This document shows, piece after piece, positions 51,202 through 60,288 of a stretch of DNA of 64,000 nt (its first letter is position 1; each line of letters starts with the position of its first letter). The translations under genes were made by a program, and so were the position numbers. The notes beneath the pieces are model-generated. The model ran no database searches, had not been told where the DNA came from, and was given only the letters and a program-made list of their open reading frames with translations. Origin of the DNA: Acidimicrobiales bacterium (GTDB taxonomy: Bacteria > Actinomycetota > Acidimicrobiia > Acidimicrobiales > MedAcidi-G1); NCBI GenBank assembly GCA_022452035.1, contig JAKURV010000007.1, positions 1 through 64,000 of the forward strand, in the 5' to 3' direction.

Positions 51202-53795
51202 TGGCCGTGTATGACGCCTCCCTGGCCGACCGGATCCCCGCCGGGACCGATCCCGACCGGGTGGCCGAGCTGTTTATCGACTGGGCAGCCGAGCGGAGCC
51301 TGGATCTCTACGACGCTCAGGAGGAGGCCGTCCTAGAGATTCTGGGCGGCAGTCACGTTGTGCTGGCCACCCCCACCGGATCCGGGAAGTCGCTGGTGGC
51401 CATAGCGGCCCACGCGGCGGCTCTGGCCCGCGGCGACCGCAGCATCTACACCGCCCCCATCAAGGCGCTGGTCAGCGAGAAGTTCTTCGCCCTGGCCCGA
51501 GACTTCGGCGCGGCCAACGTGGGCATGGTCACAGGTGACGCCTCGGTCAACGCCGATGCGCCAATCGTCTGCGCAACCGCCGAGATCCTCGCCCACCAGG
51601 CCCTGCGCGAGGGTGCGGCCTGCCCGTTTGGCCTGGTGGTAGCCGACGAGTTTCACTTCTACGCCGACCCCCAACGGGGCTGGGCCTGGCAGGTCCCCCT
51701 GCTGGAACTACCGCAGGCCCAGTTCCTGCTCATGTCAGCCACCCTCGGTCCAACGGCCCGGTTCACCGAGGACCTGATCCGCCGGACCGGCCGACCTGCG
51801 GTCACCGTGGCCGGCACAGTCCGGCCGGTGCCCCTCACCTTCCAGTATCAGGAGACCCCCCTCCACGAGTCCATCACCGAGCTGGTCGAGACCGACCGGG
51901 CGCCGGTCTACATCGTCCACTTCACCCAGAAGGCGGCCGCTGAGAAGGCCCAGGACCTATGCAGCCTCGACGTGCTCTCCAAGGAGCAGAAGGCGGCCGT
52001 CCGTGAGGCGGTGGGTGGGTTCCGGTTCGACACACCGATCGGCAAGGACCTGAAGCGGTTCATCGGCCACGGGATCGGCCTGCACCACGCCGGGATGCTC
52101 CCCCGCTACCGACTCCTGGTCGAGAAGCTGGCCCAGGCTGGCCTCCTGAAGCTGATCTGCGGCACCGACACCCTCGGGGTGGGGGTGAACGTCCCCATTC
52201 GGACCGTGCTGTTCACGCAGCTCTGCAAGTACGACGGGGTGTCGACCCGGCTGCTCGGTAACCGAGAATTCGCCCAGATCGCCGGGCGGGCTGGGCGACG
52301 GGGCTTCGACGACGAGGGCCACGTGTGGGTCCAGGCACCGGTTCACTGGATCGAAAACCGGCGGGCTGAGGCCAAGGCGGTTGCTGATCCCGCCAAGCGG
52401 AAAAAGTTGGTAAGGAAGAAGCCTCCGGAACGGGGCTACGCCCACTGGAACGTGGAGACGTTCGACCGGCTGGTCTCCGGGGCGCCCGAGCCACTCACGT
52501 CCTCGTTCGAAGTCTCCCACCAGATGGTGCTCAACGTGCTGTCCCGTCCCGGGGACGGCCGCCGGGACCTCAGGCGCCTCCTGCTGGACAACCACGAGCC
52601 CCGCGACCGCCAGCGCCGCCATGTCCGTAAGGCCATCGGCGTCTACCGGTCACTGCGCGACGCTGGGATTGTCGTGGAACTGGACGAGCCGGACGATGAG
52701 GGGCGGATGGTCTCGGTCGGCGTCGATCTGCAGGACCGCTTCGCCCTCCATCAACCGCTGTCCCTGTTCGCCCTCGAGGTCATCCCCGAGTTGGCCGACC
52801 GGCCCAACGACCCGGGGATCTCGGCCGCTCCGGACCTCGATCCGGACGCCACGACCCGGGCCCACGCCCTGGACGTCCTTTCGGTGATCGAATCGGTGCT
52901 GGAGAACCCCAGCGTGATCCTGGCTGCCCAGGTCAACCGGCTCCGCTCTGAGCTGGTGGCCCGGCTCAAGATGGAGGGTGTCGAATACGAGGAACGCATG
53001 GAGCGTCTGGCCGAGGTGGAGCCGCCCCGACCGCTAAAGGAGTTCCTGTACGGCACGTTCGACGTGTTCCGTAGGCATCACCCCTGGGTGGGCGACGAGA
53101 ACGTGAAGCCCAAGTCGGTGGCCCGGGAGCTGTACGAAACCGGCTTCGAGTTCCGCCAATACATCGAACATCACGGCCTCAAGCGCTCCGAGGGGACTGT
53201 GCTGCGGTACCTAGGCGAGGCCTACAAGGCGCTGGTCCAGAATGTGCCCGAGGACTCCAAGACCGAGGCCCTTTACGACCTGGAGGCCTGGATGGGAGAA
53301 ACGATCCGCCAGGTGGACTCCAGCCTGCTGGACGAGTGGGAGAAGCTCCGCCACCCCGCCGATGAGACGGTCGAGACGGTCGAGGACCAGGCACCCGACC
53401 GACCGGACGTGACCCGCAACGCCCGGGCCTTCCGGGTGATGGTCCGTAACGAGGTCTTCCGATGGGTCCAGTTGCTGTCTCGTCGCCGCCTCGATGACCA
53501 CGAGGCGCTGGCTGGGGTGCCCACGGTGGGGGACGTACGGCGAACGGCCGACGACGTGACGGAGTCCATCGCCCCGTACTGGGAGGAGCACCCCGAGCTC
53601 CCTACCGACAGCCACGCCCGGGGTGGTGCCTTCTTTTCCCTGGATGACAGCGGACCTGACCGGTGGCCGGTCCGCCAGACTGTCGCCGACCCCGAGGGCC
53701 ACCACGAGTGGGTGCTTGACGGCGAGGTGGACCTGGCCGCTTCCCGCGAGGAGGGTCGGGCCGTAGTCCGCCTAGGGGCAATCCACCGCCTGTGA
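51201..53795 (+). CDS. Ski2-like DEAD/DEAH-box helicase (DUF3516 type)
   Basis: This 864-residue superfamily 2 helicase has Walker A TPTGSGKS (residues 57-64), TAPIKALVSEK, DEFH box VVADEFHFY (D149-H152), SAT motif MSATLG, and the C-terminal motif QIAGRAGRRGFDDEG. The DEFH form and the long C-terminal region with AHWNVETFDRL match the actinobacterial HelY/DUF3516 helicases, related to Ski2/Mtr4 RNA helicases. It is distinct from the typical HelY by length. It starts at ATG 51201, overlapping the upstream stop. The longer frame to 50892 is inside the upstream gene. Confidence 0.9.
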   Translation: MAVYDASLADRIPAGTDPDRVAELFIDWAAERSLDLYDAQEEAVLEILGGSHVVLATPTGSGKSLVAIAAHAAALARGDRSIYTAPIKALVSEKFFALARDFGAANVGMVTGDASVNADAPIVCATAEILAHQALREGAACPFGLVVADEFHFYADPQRGWAWQVPLLELPQAQFLLMSATLGPTARFTEDLIRRTGRPAVTVAGTVRPVPLTFQYQETPLHESITELVETDRAPVYIVHFTQKAAAEKAQDLCSLDVLSKEQKAAVREAVGGFRFDTPIGKDLKRFIGHGIGLHHAGMLPRYRLLVEKLAQAGLLKLICGTDTLGVGVNVPIRTVLFTQLCKYDGVSTRLLGNREFAQIAGRAGRRGFDDEGHVWVQAPVHWIENRRAEAKAVADPAKRKKLVRKKPPERGYAHWNVETFDRLVSGAPEPLTSSFEVSHQMVLNVLSRPGDGRRDLRRLLLDNHEPRDRQRRHVRKAIGVYRSLRDAGIVVELDEPDDEGRMVSVGVDLQDRFALHQPLSLFALEVIPELADRPNDPGISAAPDLDPDATTRAHALDVLSVIESVLENPSVILAAQVNRLRSELVARLKMEGVEYEERMERLAEVEPPRPLKEFLYGTFDVFRRHHPWVGDENVKPKSVARELYETGFEFRQYIEHHGLKRSEGTVLRYLGEAYKALVQNVPEDSKTEALYDLEAWMGETIRQVDSSLLDEWEKLRHPADETVETVEDQAPDRPDVTRNARAFRVMVRNEVFRWVQLLSRRRLDDHEALAGVPTVGDVRRTADDVTESIAPYWEEHPELPTDSHARGGAFFSLDDSGPDRWPVRQTVADPEGHHEWVLDGEVDLAASREEGRAVVRLGAIHRL

Positions 53796-53805
53796 GGTGG
53801 CCGTC

Positions 53806-54816
53806 CTAGAAGTCGCGGTCGGCCACGAAGCAGGCCAGACCGGCGAGCTCGACGACCACGGTTTCGACCAGGTCGACGCCACCCAGGGTGTCCAGGGCGG
53901 TCTCCAGGTGCTGCCGGGCCTCGACCACTGTCCGGTCCCGGCCCCCAGCCTCCTCGATGAGCGCCGCTGCTCGTGCCACGTCGGCATCGGAAAGGTCACC
54001 GTCGCCGGCGTATACGGCACGCAGCTCGTCAGCCGCCGAGTCGCCGGCGTTCAGCACCAGGGCCACCGGCAGTGACTTCTTGCGCTCCCGCAGATCGTTG
54101 CCGGCCGCCTTCCCAGTCACCGTCGGATCGCCCCAGATGCCCAGCACGTCATCCACGGCCTGGAAGGCCAAGCCCATCTCCTGCCCGAAGGCTTCCAGGG
54201 CGTTCACCCGGGTGGTGTCGGCCCCGGCCAGTACGGCACCGACCGAGGCGGCGTATCCGAGCAGGGCACCGGTTTTGTCGGCCTCCATGGCCAGGCAGGC
54301 CGCTAGGTCCACGTCGAGCCGGTCGTCAAAGGCCATGTCGGCAGCCTGTCCGGCGATCATGGCCGCCGTGGCGTCAACCAGCCGGGTGGTGGCCACCACC
54401 CGCTCGGGGGTCGGGTCGTCCAGCAGGACCTGGAAGGCCAGAGTGTGCAGGGCGTCACCGGATATCACCGCTTCATCCACCCCGAAGGCCGACCAGACGG
54501 TGGCCCGATGACGTCGTTCGGTGTCGCCGTCGATGATGTCGTCGTGGACCAGCGAGAAGTTGTGGACCAGCTCCACGGCCACTGCGCCGGGAACCCCGAC
54601 CTCGGCTGGAGCGCCCACGGCCTCGGCCGATAGGAGGGCCAGCGTCGGTCGGAGGCCCTTGCCCGCCCCGACACCAGCCGGCGAGCCGGTGTGCTCATCC
54701 CACCCGAAGTGGTAACGGGCCGGGAGTCGAAGGTCTGGGCACAGCCGGTCCACCGCTTCCTCCAGGGCTGGCTCGACTAGGAGGCGGGCTCGTTCCAGGC
54801 AGTCGAGGGCAGCCAT
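53806..54816 (-). CDS. Polyprenyl synthetase (geranylgeranyl diphosphate synthase-like)
   Basis: This 336-residue trans-prenyltransferase elongates allylic diphosphates with isopentenyl diphosphate. The first Asp-rich motif reads LVHDDIIDGD (D92, D93, D96) and the second FQAVDDVLGIWGD, preceded by the GKGLRP motif. The small residues before the first motif do not settle the chain length; C15-C20 is likely for this subfamily. Its ATG overlaps the nitrilase stop by one base, so it is translationally coupled to the two genes upstream. Confidence 0.93.
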   Translation of the reverse strand: MAALDCLERARLLVEPALEEAVDRLCPDLRLPARYHFGWDEHTGSPAGVGAGKGLRPTLALLSAEAVGAPAEVGVPGAVAVELVHNFSLVHDDIIDGDTERRHRATVWSAFGVDEAVISGDALHTLAFQVLLDDPTPERVVATTRLVDATAAMIAGQAADMAFDDRLDVDLAACLAMEADKTGALLGYAASVGAVLAGADTTRVNALEAFGQEMGLAFQAVDDVLGIWGDPTVTGKAAGNDLRERKKSLPVALVLNAGDSAADELRAVYAGDGDLSDADVARAAALIEEAGGRDRTVVEARQHLETALDTLGGVDLVETVVVELAGLACFVADRDF

Positions 54817-55580
54817 CAGCCGCGCCGGTCGGGGAGGAACCGGTAGGCGTCGCGTACCTCGGCGACCCGTTCCGGGTCCACGTCGGCCACCACGACGCTC
54901 TCGGCGTGGTCGACCCCCTCAGCCAGCACTTCGCCCATCGGGTCCACAATCACCGTGTCGCCTGAGTAGGTCAGCCCGTCGGCCACCCCGACCCGGTTAA
55001 CGCCTACCACGTAGGCCTGGTTCTCGATGGCCCGGGCCAGCAGCAGGGTCCGCCAATGGTGGCGCCGGGACTCCGGCCAGTTGGCTACCACCAGGTAGAC
55101 GTCGGTGTCGGCGGCCCGGTCCCAGAAGGCATTGGCGAACCGCAGGTCGTAGCAGACGAAGAGCGAGACCCGTAGCCCGTCCACCTCCACGGTGACCGGG
55201 CGGTGACCGGGTCGGTAGTGCTTGTGCTCGTCGGCGAACGTGAACGGGTGCAGTTTGTCGTAGTGGTGTCGGGTGCCGTCCGGCCCAACCAACAGGAAGC
55301 GGTTCACCGGGTGGGCGTCGTTGCGGTCCCGGGTCGGGATTGACCCACCGATCCACACGTCTTGCTCGGCGGCCCGGGCTACCAGGAACTGCTCAGTGGG
55401 GCCGCCGGGAGGTTCGGCGATCCGGTCGGCGGCCAGCGAGAAGCCGGGACCGAACATCTCGGTTAGGACGACCAGCCGGGCCCCGTCTTCCGCCGCGGCG
55501 GCGATAAGGGGCTCCAGGAGGTCGCAGGTGGCCGCGGCGTCCTCCCACACGATGTCGTGCTGGAGTGCGGCGATCCTCAT
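54816..55580 (-). CDS. Nitrilase-family hydrolase, omega-amidase (MtnU/Nit2-like)
   Basis: This 254-residue protein has the complete nitrilase triad: E41 (VLTEMFGPG), K110 (YDKLHPFTF) and C144 (FVCYDLRFA). The short length and the HPFTFADEHKHY stretch match omega-amidase members such as YafV, MtnU and Nit2, which hydrolyse alpha-keto-glutaramate or similar omega-amides. The ATG at 55580 lies four bases after the aminotransferase stop. Sitting next to that gene is the main reason for the omega-amidase call. True nitrilase activity is unlikely. Confidence 0.88.
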   Translation of the reverse strand: MRIAALQHDIVWEDAAATCDLLEPLIAAAAEDGARLVVLTEMFGPGFSLAADRIAEPPGGPTEQFLVARAAEQDVWIGGSIPTRDRNDAHPVNRFLLVGPDGTRHHYDKLHPFTFADEHKHYRPGHRPVTVEVDGLRVSLFVCYDLRFANAFWDRAADTDVYLVVANWPESRRHHWRTLLLARAIENQAYVVGVNRVGVADGLTYSGDTVIVDPMGEVLAEGVDHAESVVVADVDPERVAEVRDAYRFLPDRRG

Positions 55581-55584
55581 GGCC

Positions 55585-56751
55585 TCAGGCTGCCAGACCG
55601 GACAACCGGTCCATGGCCTCGTCGAGGACCTCGATCCGCTTGCAGTAGGCGAAGCGCACAATGGACCGGCCTGCCTGCTGGTCGTCGTAGAAGACCCGGT
55701 TGGGGATGGCCACCACGCCGCATCGTCCCGGGAGGTCCCGGCAGAAGTCCATGCCGTCGTCGTAGCCGAGGGGCCGGACGTCGGCCGTCAGGTAGTAGGT
55801 GCCCGGAGCGGGATAGACGTCCAGGCCGGCGGCAGCCAGGCCGGCCGACACCCGATCCCGCTTGGCCCAGAGGTCGGCGGCTAGGCCGGTGAAGTAGTCG
55901 TCGCCCAGGTTCAGGGCGGTGACCATGGCCCGCTGGAAGGGCGCCCCGCTGGTGAACGTTAGGTGCTGCTTGACGGTATGGACGGCCTGGATCAGGTCCG
56001 ACTGTGCGTGGGCCCAGCCCACCTTCCAGCCCGTGGTCCCGAAAGATTTCCCCCCCGACGAGATGGTGACCGTGCGGTCGGCCATACCGGGCAACGTGGC
56101 CAGCGGGACGTGGCGTATCCCGTCGTAGGTCATGTGCTCGTAGACCTCGTCGGTGACCACCAACAGGTCGTGCTGCAGGGCGACCTGGGCGATGGCGGCC
56201 AGCTCGTCGGAGCTGAACACCTTGCCCGTTGGGTTGTGAGGAGTGTTGAGCAGGATCAGCCGGGTGTCGGGTCCGATGGCTGCCTCTAGGTCGGCCTGGT
56301 CGAACGAGTAATCAGGGGCCCGAAGCGTGACCGACCGACGTACCCCGCCAGCCAGCTCGATGATCGCCGCGTATAGGTCGAAGTAGGGCTCGAAGACCAC
56401 GACCTCCTGGCCGGGCTCCACGAGAGCCAGGATCGAAGCGCCTAGGGCCTCGGAGGCCCCAGTGGACACCATGACGTCGGCCGGGTCCACGTCCAGGCCG
56501 TAGAACCGTCGCTGGTGGTCGGCCACGGCCTGCCTAAGTTCTGGGATACCACGGTCCGGGGGGTACTGGTTGTGGCCAGCTCGGATTGCGGCCACCGCGG
56601 CGTCGAGCACCTCGGAAGGGCCGTCGGTGTCGGGGAAGCCCTGGCCCAGGTTGATGGATCCCGTCTCGAGGGCCAGCGTCGACATCTCGGCGAAGATCGA
56701 CAGGCGGTGGCCCTGCATCCGCTCGACCAGGTGCGGGTTCGGGTCGTTCAT
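55585..56751 (-). CDS. Class I/II aminotransferase, methionine/glutamine transaminase-like
   Basis: This 388-residue fold-type I PLP enzyme has LGQGFPDTDGP, VSTGASEALGA, NTPHNPTGKVFSSDEL, VTDEVYEHMTYD (D201) and the PLP lysine K235 in SSGGKSFGTTGWKVGW. The GQGFPD/KVGW form matches YbdL, kynurenine aminotransferase and glutamine transaminase K; DapC-type enzymes are a second option. The ATG at 56751 has TAGCGT 8 bases upstream. It leads an operon with the omega-amidase-like gene, suggesting a transaminase-omega-amidase couple. Confidence 0.9.
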   Translation of the reverse strand: MNDPNPHLVERMQGHRLSIFAEMSTLALETGSINLGQGFPDTDGPSEVLDAAVAAIRAGHNQYPPDRGIPELRQAVADHQRRFYGLDVDPADVMVSTGASEALGASILALVEPGQEVVVFEPYFDLYAAIIELAGGVRRSVTLRAPDYSFDQADLEAAIGPDTRLILLNTPHNPTGKVFSSDELAAIAQVALQHDLLVVTDEVYEHMTYDGIRHVPLATLPGMADRTVTISSGGKSFGTTGWKVGWAHAQSDLIQAVHTVKQHLTFTSGAPFQRAMVTALNLGDDYFTGLAADLWAKRDRVSAGLAAAGLDVYPAPGTYYLTADVRPLGYDDGMDFCRDLPGRCGVVAIPNRVFYDDQQAGRSIVRFAYCKRIEVLDEAMDRLSGLAA

Positions 56752-56759
56752 GGCAGCCG

Positions 56760-56765
56760 ACGCTA
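56760..56765 (-). promoter_or_regulatory. -10 element of aminotransferase operon
   Basis: On the minus strand TAGCGT precedes the ATG at 56751 by 8 bases. It fixes the start against an open frame that runs on to 57318. Confidence 0.45.
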
Positions 56766-56795
56766 CCGGTGGTCGGGGGCGGCCCGGGTCGGCGC

Positions 56796-59081
56796 TCAGG
56801 AGGCGTCGATGGCTGCCCAGACCTTCTCCGGCGTCATCGGCATGTCCAGGTGCCGGATCCCGTACGGCGCCAGAGCGTCGACCACTGCGCTCTGGACTGC
56901 GGCCGTCGAGCCGATGCTCCCCGACTCTCCGATGCCCTTGGCCCCCAGCGGGTTCCGGGGCGTCGGGGTCTCCATGAAGCTTCGCTCGTAGCTCGGTACC
57001 TCCATGGTGGAAACCGCTGTGTAGTCGGCCAAGTTGGTGGTCTGCGGGTTGCCGTTCTCGTCGTAGCGAAACTCCTCCATCAGCCCCTGGGCGATGCCCT
57101 GGGCCAGGCCACCGTGGATCTGGCCGGCGGCCAGCAGCGGGTTCACGATCCGACCCGAGTCGTCCACTGCCACCACCCGGTCGATGACGGCCTGGCCGGT
57201 CTCCGTATCCAGTTCCACGACTACCACGTGGGTGCCGAAGGGGAAAGTGGCCCCGTCCTGGGAGTGGTCGGATAGGCCGGCCAGCTCGCCGTCGGCTGCT
57301 CCGGCCACGTCGGCCCACGTGCGGGCCATGCTCGGCGTGCCGGCCACGTGGAACGCCCCGTGTTCCCGGTCGTGGACGACGTCGGCAGGCGCCGCCTCCA
57401 AGAGGTCAGCGGCCGCTTCGCGGGCCACCTCGACCAGCTTTTCTGAGGCGTCGGCCATGGCTGAGCCGGCAATTTGCACGGAGCGGGACCCGCCCGTGGT
57501 GTTCCCGGTGGGGATGGCATCGGTGTCGCCGTGGAATACCTCGATGGCGTCCAACGGCAGGCCTAGGCGGTCGGCGACCAGCATGGCCCATGTTGTGTGG
57601 TGGCCCGTTCCGATCGGTGTAGCACCGGTGGAGGCCAGAACCGTGCCGTCGGACCTCAGGCGGACTTCGGCGTACTCGCTGCCCCCGAAGCCCGTGATCT
57701 CCACGTAGGTGGCTACCCCGATGCCCATCTGCACCGGGTCACCAGCGTCGCGGCGCCGCTGCTGTTCGACCCTCAACCCGGCGTAGTCGACAACCTGCAG
57801 GGCCCGGTCTAGCGACCCTTCATAGTCGCCGCAGTCCATGCTGGTGCCGGTGGGCGTGGTGTACGGGAAGGCCTCGGGAGCCACGAAGTTGGCCCGCCGT
57901 ACCTCGGTGGGGTCCATTCCGATTTCCACGGCGAACAGGTCCATGGCTCGCTCGATGGCCGCTGTAGCCTCCGGCCGGCCGGCGCCCCGGTAGGCACATG
58001 TTGGGGCCGTGTTGGTGGCCACGCTGACCGCAGAAAACTCCACATTGGCGATGTCGTAGACCCCGGTGGCCAGGTTGCGGGTGAACTCGGGGAGGAAAGC
58101 CCCCCACTTTGGGTAAGCCCCGCAGTCCTGCACCACGTTGAGGCGGTAGTGAGTGACCCGTCCGTCCCGGGTCCCGCCGAGGGTGACTGTCTGGCCCTGG
58201 GCTCGTCCGTGGACGTAGGCCGACAGGTTCTCGGTGCGGCTCTCGACCCAGCGCACTGGGCGTCCCAGCAGGCGGGCCAGTTGTGCCACCACGATCTCCT
58301 CTTCGGAGACCATGCCCTTGGCGCCGAACCCGCCGCCGATGTCTTTCACCAGCACCCGAACATCGGCGGGTTCCATGTCCAGAGATTCAGCCACCCCGTC
58401 CCGGAAGCCGTGGGTTCCCTGGGAACTGGCCCAGCAGGTCAGTTTCCCGTCGGTGTAGTCGGCAGCGACCACTCGGGGCTCGATGGATACGGGGGCTACC
58501 CGGGAGTTCCAGAGTTCCTCGGTGACCACGGTCTCGCATCTGGAGAAGTCGATGGTGCCCTTGGACGGGATCTCCCACATGACGTTGTCGGATCGTCCGT
58601 CGAATAGGACGGTGTCGGCGGCTACGGCGTCGTCCACGGAAACGACGACGGGGAGGGCCTCGATGTCGGCCCAGACGGCTTCGGCGGCGTCGGCGGCCTG
58701 GTAGGCCGTCTCGGCCACCACCACGGCTATCGGCTCACCTACGAACCGCACCCGGTCACGGGCCAGGAAGGGCCGGCGAGCTTCCTTGGCGTAGAAGCCC
58801 ATGGGCGGTTTCCGGTCCTCGAGCCCGAGGTCGTCGGCTGTGTACACGGCCACCACGCCGGGCATGGAGCGGGCCTCGTCCACGTCGATCGACAGGATGG
58901 TGCCGTGGGCTGTCGTGGAGCGCACGAAGTGGGCGTGTAGCAGGTCCTCAAACTGCTGGTTGGCCACGTACTCCCCCTGGCCCCGGATCAGCGTGGCGTC
59001 CTCGCGACGCAGCACGGCGTTGCCCAGGATGGAGGTGCTGGACTGGCCGGGAATTCCCCGGGCTGGGATGGTCTCGCTCAA
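56796..59081 (-). CDS. Xanthine dehydrogenase/CO dehydrogenase-like molybdopterin subunit (form II CoxL-like)
   Basis: This 761-residue protein is the large molybdopterin subunit of a xanthine-oxidase-family hydroxylase. N-terminal NAVLRREDATLIRGQGEYV, DIGGGFGAKG, and the active-site loop CAYRGAGRPEATAAIER are present, and GAKGIGESGSIG holds the catalytic Glu. The loop reads AYRGAGR, as in form II CoxL-like proteins, not AYRCSFR of true form I CO dehydrogenases, so CO oxidation should not be assumed. The FAD (CoxM) and 2Fe-2S (CoxS) partners are not next to it. It is followed by the aminotransferase gene 44 bases downstream. Confidence 0.92.
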   Translation of the reverse strand: MSETIPARGIPGQSSTSILGNAVLRREDATLIRGQGEYVANQQFEDLLHAHFVRSTTAHGTILSIDVDEARSMPGVVAVYTADDLGLEDRKPPMGFYAKEARRPFLARDRVRFVGEPIAVVVAETAYQAADAAEAVWADIEALPVVVSVDDAVAADTVLFDGRSDNVMWEIPSKGTIDFSRCETVVTEELWNSRVAPVSIEPRVVAADYTDGKLTCWASSQGTHGFRDGVAESLDMEPADVRVLVKDIGGGFGAKGMVSEEEIVVAQLARLLGRPVRWVESRTENLSAYVHGRAQGQTVTLGGTRDGRVTHYRLNVVQDCGAYPKWGAFLPEFTRNLATGVYDIANVEFSAVSVATNTAPTCAYRGAGRPEATAAIERAMDLFAVEIGMDPTEVRRANFVAPEAFPYTTPTGTSMDCGDYEGSLDRALQVVDYAGLRVEQQRRRDAGDPVQMGIGVATYVEITGFGGSEYAEVRLRSDGTVLASTGATPIGTGHHTTWAMLVADRLGLPLDAIEVFHGDTDAIPTGNTTGGSRSVQIAGSAMADASEKLVEVAREAAADLLEAAPADVVHDREHGAFHVAGTPSMARTWADVAGAADGELAGLSDHSQDGATFPFGTHVVVVELDTETGQAVIDRVVAVDDSGRIVNPLLAAGQIHGGLAQGIAQGLMEEFRYDENGNPQTTNLADYTAVSTMEVPSYERSFMETPTPRNPLGAKGIGESGSIGSTAAVQSAVVDALAPYGIRHLDMPMTPEKVWAAIDAS

Positions 59082-59130
59082 GGTCGTTCTCGTTCCTTCT
59101 GCTCAGCTTCCGACCGGTGGACGCCCATGC

Positions 59131-60288
59131 TCACTCGGCGGGATAGCGCTCGAGCAGCTTTCTGGCGATAACCATCTTCTGGATCTCGCTCGTTCCCTCG
59201 CCGATGATCATTAGCGGGGTGTCGCGAAAGTAGCGCTCCACCGGGAACTCGGTGGTGTAGCCGTTGCCGCCGTGGATGCGTAACGCCTCGGTGGCGATCT
59301 CGAACGCCGCCTCGGAGGCGAACAGCTTGGCCATGCCGGCCTCCATGTCGACCCGTTGCCCGGCGTCGGCCCGCCGGGCGGCGTCGTAGGTCATGAGGCG
59401 GGCCGCCTGCAGTTTGGTAGCCATATCGGCCAACTTGAACTGGATGGCCTGGTGCTCGTAGATGGGTCGGCCGAACGTCTCGCGCTGCTGGGCGTACCGC
59501 ATGGCCGCATCGAAGGCCGCCTGGGCTACGCCGACCGACCGGGCAGCCACGTTGATCCGACCTAACTCGAGGGCCGAGAGGGCGTACTGCCGACCGTGGC
59601 CCATCCCATCGTCTCCGCCCAGCACGTTGGCGTGGGGCACGCGGTGGTCCACGTAGGACATCTCGACCGTCTCTAGGCCCTTGTAGCCCAGCTTTTCGAT
59701 GTTTTTCGAGACCGTGATCCCCTCAAACGACCCACCTGGCTCCTTCTCGACCAGGAAGCAGGTGATGCGGTCGTCGGGGGTGCGGGCCATCAGCATGACA
59801 AGGGACGACCGCTGGCCGTTGGTGACCCAGAACTTGGTGCCGTTGACTACCCACTCGTCGCCGTCTCGCTCGGCTCGGCACCGAATGGCACCTGTGTCGC
59901 TGCCGGCATCGGGTTCCGACAGAGAGAAGGCGGCCCGAAACGAGCCGTCGCACATCCGGGGCAGGAATCGCTGGCGCTGCTCCTCGGTCCCGAACCGGCC
60001 GATCATGGTGGCGCCGATCTTGTGTGTGTTGAGGATGCCAGCTAGGGACATGAAGCCTCGGGAGAGCTCCTCGATGATCCTGGCGTAGGTGGTGATGTCT
60101 AGGCCCAGGCCCCCGTATTCCTCGGGGATGGTGGAGCCGAACAGTCCGAAGTCGCACATCTGGTCGAACATGGCCTGGGGGAAGGTGTCGGAGTGCTCAA
60201 ACTCGGCGGCGTTCGGCATGACCTCGCGGTCGACCCACGTGCGGATGGTGTCGACGATCTCGTCGGCCAGCGCCTGGTCGGTCGCCAT
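59131..60288 (-). CDS. Acyl-CoA dehydrogenase
   Basis: This 385-residue FAD enzyme oxidises acyl-CoA to enoyl-CoA. IPEEYGGLGLDITTYA, FSLSEPDAGSDTGAIR and KFWVTNGQRSSLVML bind FAD and substrate. The C-terminus holds RIHGGNGYTTEFPVERYFRD and IGEGTSEIQK with the catalytic Glu. GGAGGGG lies 6-12 bases before the ATG. It is in the same orientation as the molybdopterin subunit, with a 49-base gap between them. Chain-length preference is unknown. Confidence 0.95.
   Translation of the reverse strand: MATDQALADEIVDTIRTWVDREVMPNAAEFEHSDTFPQAMFDQMCDFGLFGSTIPEEYGGLGLDITTYARIIEELSRGFMSLAGILNTHKIGATMIGRFGTEEQRQRFLPRMCDGSFRAAFSLSEPDAGSDTGAIRCRAERDGDEWVVNGTKFWVTNGQRSSLVMLMARTPDDRITCFLVEKEPGGSFEGITVSKNIEKLGYKGLETVEMSYVDHRVPHANVLGGDDGMGHGRQYALSALELGRINVAARSVGVAQAAFDAAMRYAQQRETFGRPIYEHQAIQFKLADMATKLQAARLMTYDAARRADAGQRVDMEAGMAKLFASEAAFEIATEALRIHGGNGYTTEFPVERYFRDTPLMIIGEGTSEIQKMVIARKLLERYPAE

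Noticed and set aside
56796-59081. Aerobic CO dehydrogenase
   Set aside because: The active-site loop is AYRGAGR rather than AYRCSFR, and the partner subunits are missing.
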